45,434 bases of DNA from Clostridia bacterium (GTDB lineage: Bacteria; Bacillota; Clostridia; Oscillospirales; Acutalibacteraceae). Positions 44,489-45,434 of the stretch are shown one piece after another (position 1 is the first letter of the stretch; each line of letters starts with the position of its first letter). The notes beneath the pieces are model-generated. The model was not told the origin of the DNA. It saw only the letters and a list, made by a program, of their open reading frames with translations, and did not search any database. Made by a program: the position numbers and the translations under genes. The stretch is taken from contig JAGAPN010000005.1 in the NCBI GenBank assembly GCA_017623235.1, positions 1 to 45,434 of the forward strand, read 5' to 3'.

Positions 44489-45434
44489 TACTATACTTTT
44501 TTGTTTATCTTGTATATTTTGTCGATTTTTGACTGTGGAAAACGCCTAAATTTTCCACTCAATTTTAATTTCTCTCTTGCCACTCTTTTGGAGTTTTCCA
44601 ATGAAGATTTTACTTATAAATTCATCAGCAATCTCGAATGTCAGAGTGTCAATTTTTCGGTACTTTTCGAGTACCTGACTTGTATCCATTTTTGTTTCGC
44701 CGCCCGATAGTGCGGTAAGTTTTGATTTCAAAATTTCGATGCGTTTTTCTGTTTCTTCGGATTCCTTTTGATAGCTTTCTCGGTATTTAGTAAACTCCTC
44801 TACGCTGATGACACCGTCTAATTTATCGGTGTACATCTGAGCCATTCGATTATCGTTCCGCTTTACCTTTTCTTCGAGCTCTGCAATCTGCGACTGCAAG
44901 GTTTTAGCACCATTCTTTTTTCTTTTCGGTGCATCTAACTTGCCAATCTGCTTTTTATCGTAGTACTTATCAAGCAACTTATTGATTTCATCTACTACGA
45001 TTTGCTCTAACTCGTCAAGGCGAATACTGTGCTCGTTATCGCAAACTCCGTTAGTGGTTTTACGAGTTCTGCAAGAAAGGTAGTTATATCTGCCGTCACG
45101 CAGTTTATAACTCATTTTCCACATTGTGTTACCACACTCTGCACAAAACACCTTTTTAGCAAGTGAATAACAACTTCCACTTGGGATTTTTTGACCTCTA
45201 CCTCGTGATAACCTAATCTCCTGTGCCTTATAAAAGGTTTCTTTAGAAATTATCGGCTCGTGAGTATCTTCAACAATATCCCATTCACTTTGCGGCTTTT
45301 TACGGCGTTTACCTGTTTTGTAGTTAACAACCTCTTGTCTACCTTGCACCAAAGCACCCGTATATTCGAATCGGCGAAGAATTGCATAAACAGCCGAATC
45401 GGACCAGGTTGTCCTAGGCGCATTGTTCTTCTCA
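44489..45434. mobile_element. Left end of a serine-recombinase mobile element
   Basis: From the broken amidase rightward the sequence holds a large serine recombinase at the very end of the element, the usual position for transposons and ICEs of the Tn4451/Tn5397 type and for skin-like elements. The exact end (att site) lies somewhere in 44479-44545. The element runs out of the window. Confidence 0.55.
44546..45434 (-). CDS. Large serine recombinase, C-terminal part (cut by window edge)
   Basis: The 296 codons in the window include the end of the Recombinase domain (WSDSAVYAILRRFEYTGALV), the zinc beta-ribbon (VFCAECGNTMWK ... LSCRTRKTTNGVCDN) and a long coiled coil (about 44660-44900) before the C-terminus. 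This is the TnpX/TndX-type architecture used for excision and integration. The N-terminal catalytic serine domain lies outside the window. It runs towards the amidase gene, whose 5' end is missing. Confidence 0.88.
   Translation of the reverse strand, partial: EKNNAPRTTWSDSAVYAILRRFEYTGALVQGRQEVVNYKTGKRRKKPQSEWDIVEDTHEPIISKETFYKAQEIRLSRGRGQKIPSGSCYSLAKKVFCAECGNTMWKMSYKLRDGRYNYLSCRTRKTTNGVCDNEHSIRLDELEQIVVDEINKLLDKYYDKKQIGKLDAPKRKKNGAKTLQSQIAELEEKVKRNDNRMAQMYTDKLDGVISVEEFTKYRESYQKESEETEKRIEILKSKLTALSGGETKMDTSQVLEKYRKIDTLTFEIADEFISKIFIGKLQKSGKREIKIEWKI

Noticed and set aside
44489..44545. Intact short amidase starting at TTG 44488
   Set aside because: No ribosome binding site is present, the first strand of the fold is lost, and the break coincides with a recombinase gene; a disrupted gene is the simpler reading.
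1..45434. CRISPR arrays, tRNA or rRNA genes
   Set aside because: No regularly spaced direct repeats and no tRNA or rRNA signature were seen when reading through the window.

Overview
The window looks like a chromosomal segment of an anaerobic, probably spore-forming member of the Clostridia (Oscillospirales/Ruminococcaceae-like). The reasons are: Bacillota gene order at two loci; spore genes (a SpoVM-like peptide, a SipL-like SPOCS/LysM protein, a CwlD-like amidase); many AGGAGG-type ribosome binding sites; several TTG/GTG starts; and oxygen-sensitive Fe-S proteins. I cannot name the genus from sequence alone. Gene density is high. No tRNA, rRNA or CRISPR array was seen.

Layout. (1) 1-1311: 5' part of rpoB, with its own consensus promoter and a ~130-nt leader. 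(2) 1572-10144, all minus strand: a housekeeping operon rnj - minimal gdpP-like DHH gene - rplI - dnaB - tilS - hpt - ftsH, ending in a strong terminator. (3) 10420-11286: a divergent degV, then a possible small structured RNA and a bidirectional terminator. (4) 11429-16379: a putative redox island. It holds three tandem paralogous iron-sulfur proteins distantly related to QueG/reductive dehalogenases and a U32-like protein, all minus strand, divergent from an AraC-type regulator. (5) 16409-19100: membrane and small proteins of unknown role and a DUF6062-type cysteine/histidine protein. (6) 19182-20011: an OGG1-type 8-oxoguanine glycosylase broken by one frameshift. (7) 20047-33712, minus strand: a sipL-like gene, then (reading 5' to 3' on the minus strand) the long cluster yicC - remA - gmk - rpoZ - priA - def - fmt - rsmB - rlmN - prpC - prkC - rsgA - a 45-aa membrane peptide - spoVM. 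This matches the Bacillus subtilis yloC-to-spoVM region without coaBC, rpe and thiN. rpoZ, spoVM and the 45-aa gene are short and easily missed. (8) 33887-36571: a polar amino-acid ABC transporter operon (binding lipoprotein, permease, ATPase) with a RyR-domain gene at its end. The binding protein appears circularly permuted. (9) 36800-42502, plus strand: MarR regulator, heterodimeric ABC exporter pair, GNAT acetyltransferase and FkbM-type methyltransferase. (10) 42542-45434, minus strand: radA, a CwlD-like amidase without its N-terminus, and a large serine recombinase running off the window. The window appears to enter an integrated mobile element at the point where the amidase gene is broken.

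The most interesting points are the recombinase abutting a truncated sporulation amidase (possibly a skin-like excisable element), the circularly permuted binding protein, the AraC/U32/triple Fe-S island, the SpoVM-like peptide with its partner peptide, and a GdpP-like phosphodiesterase without PAS and GGDEF domains.
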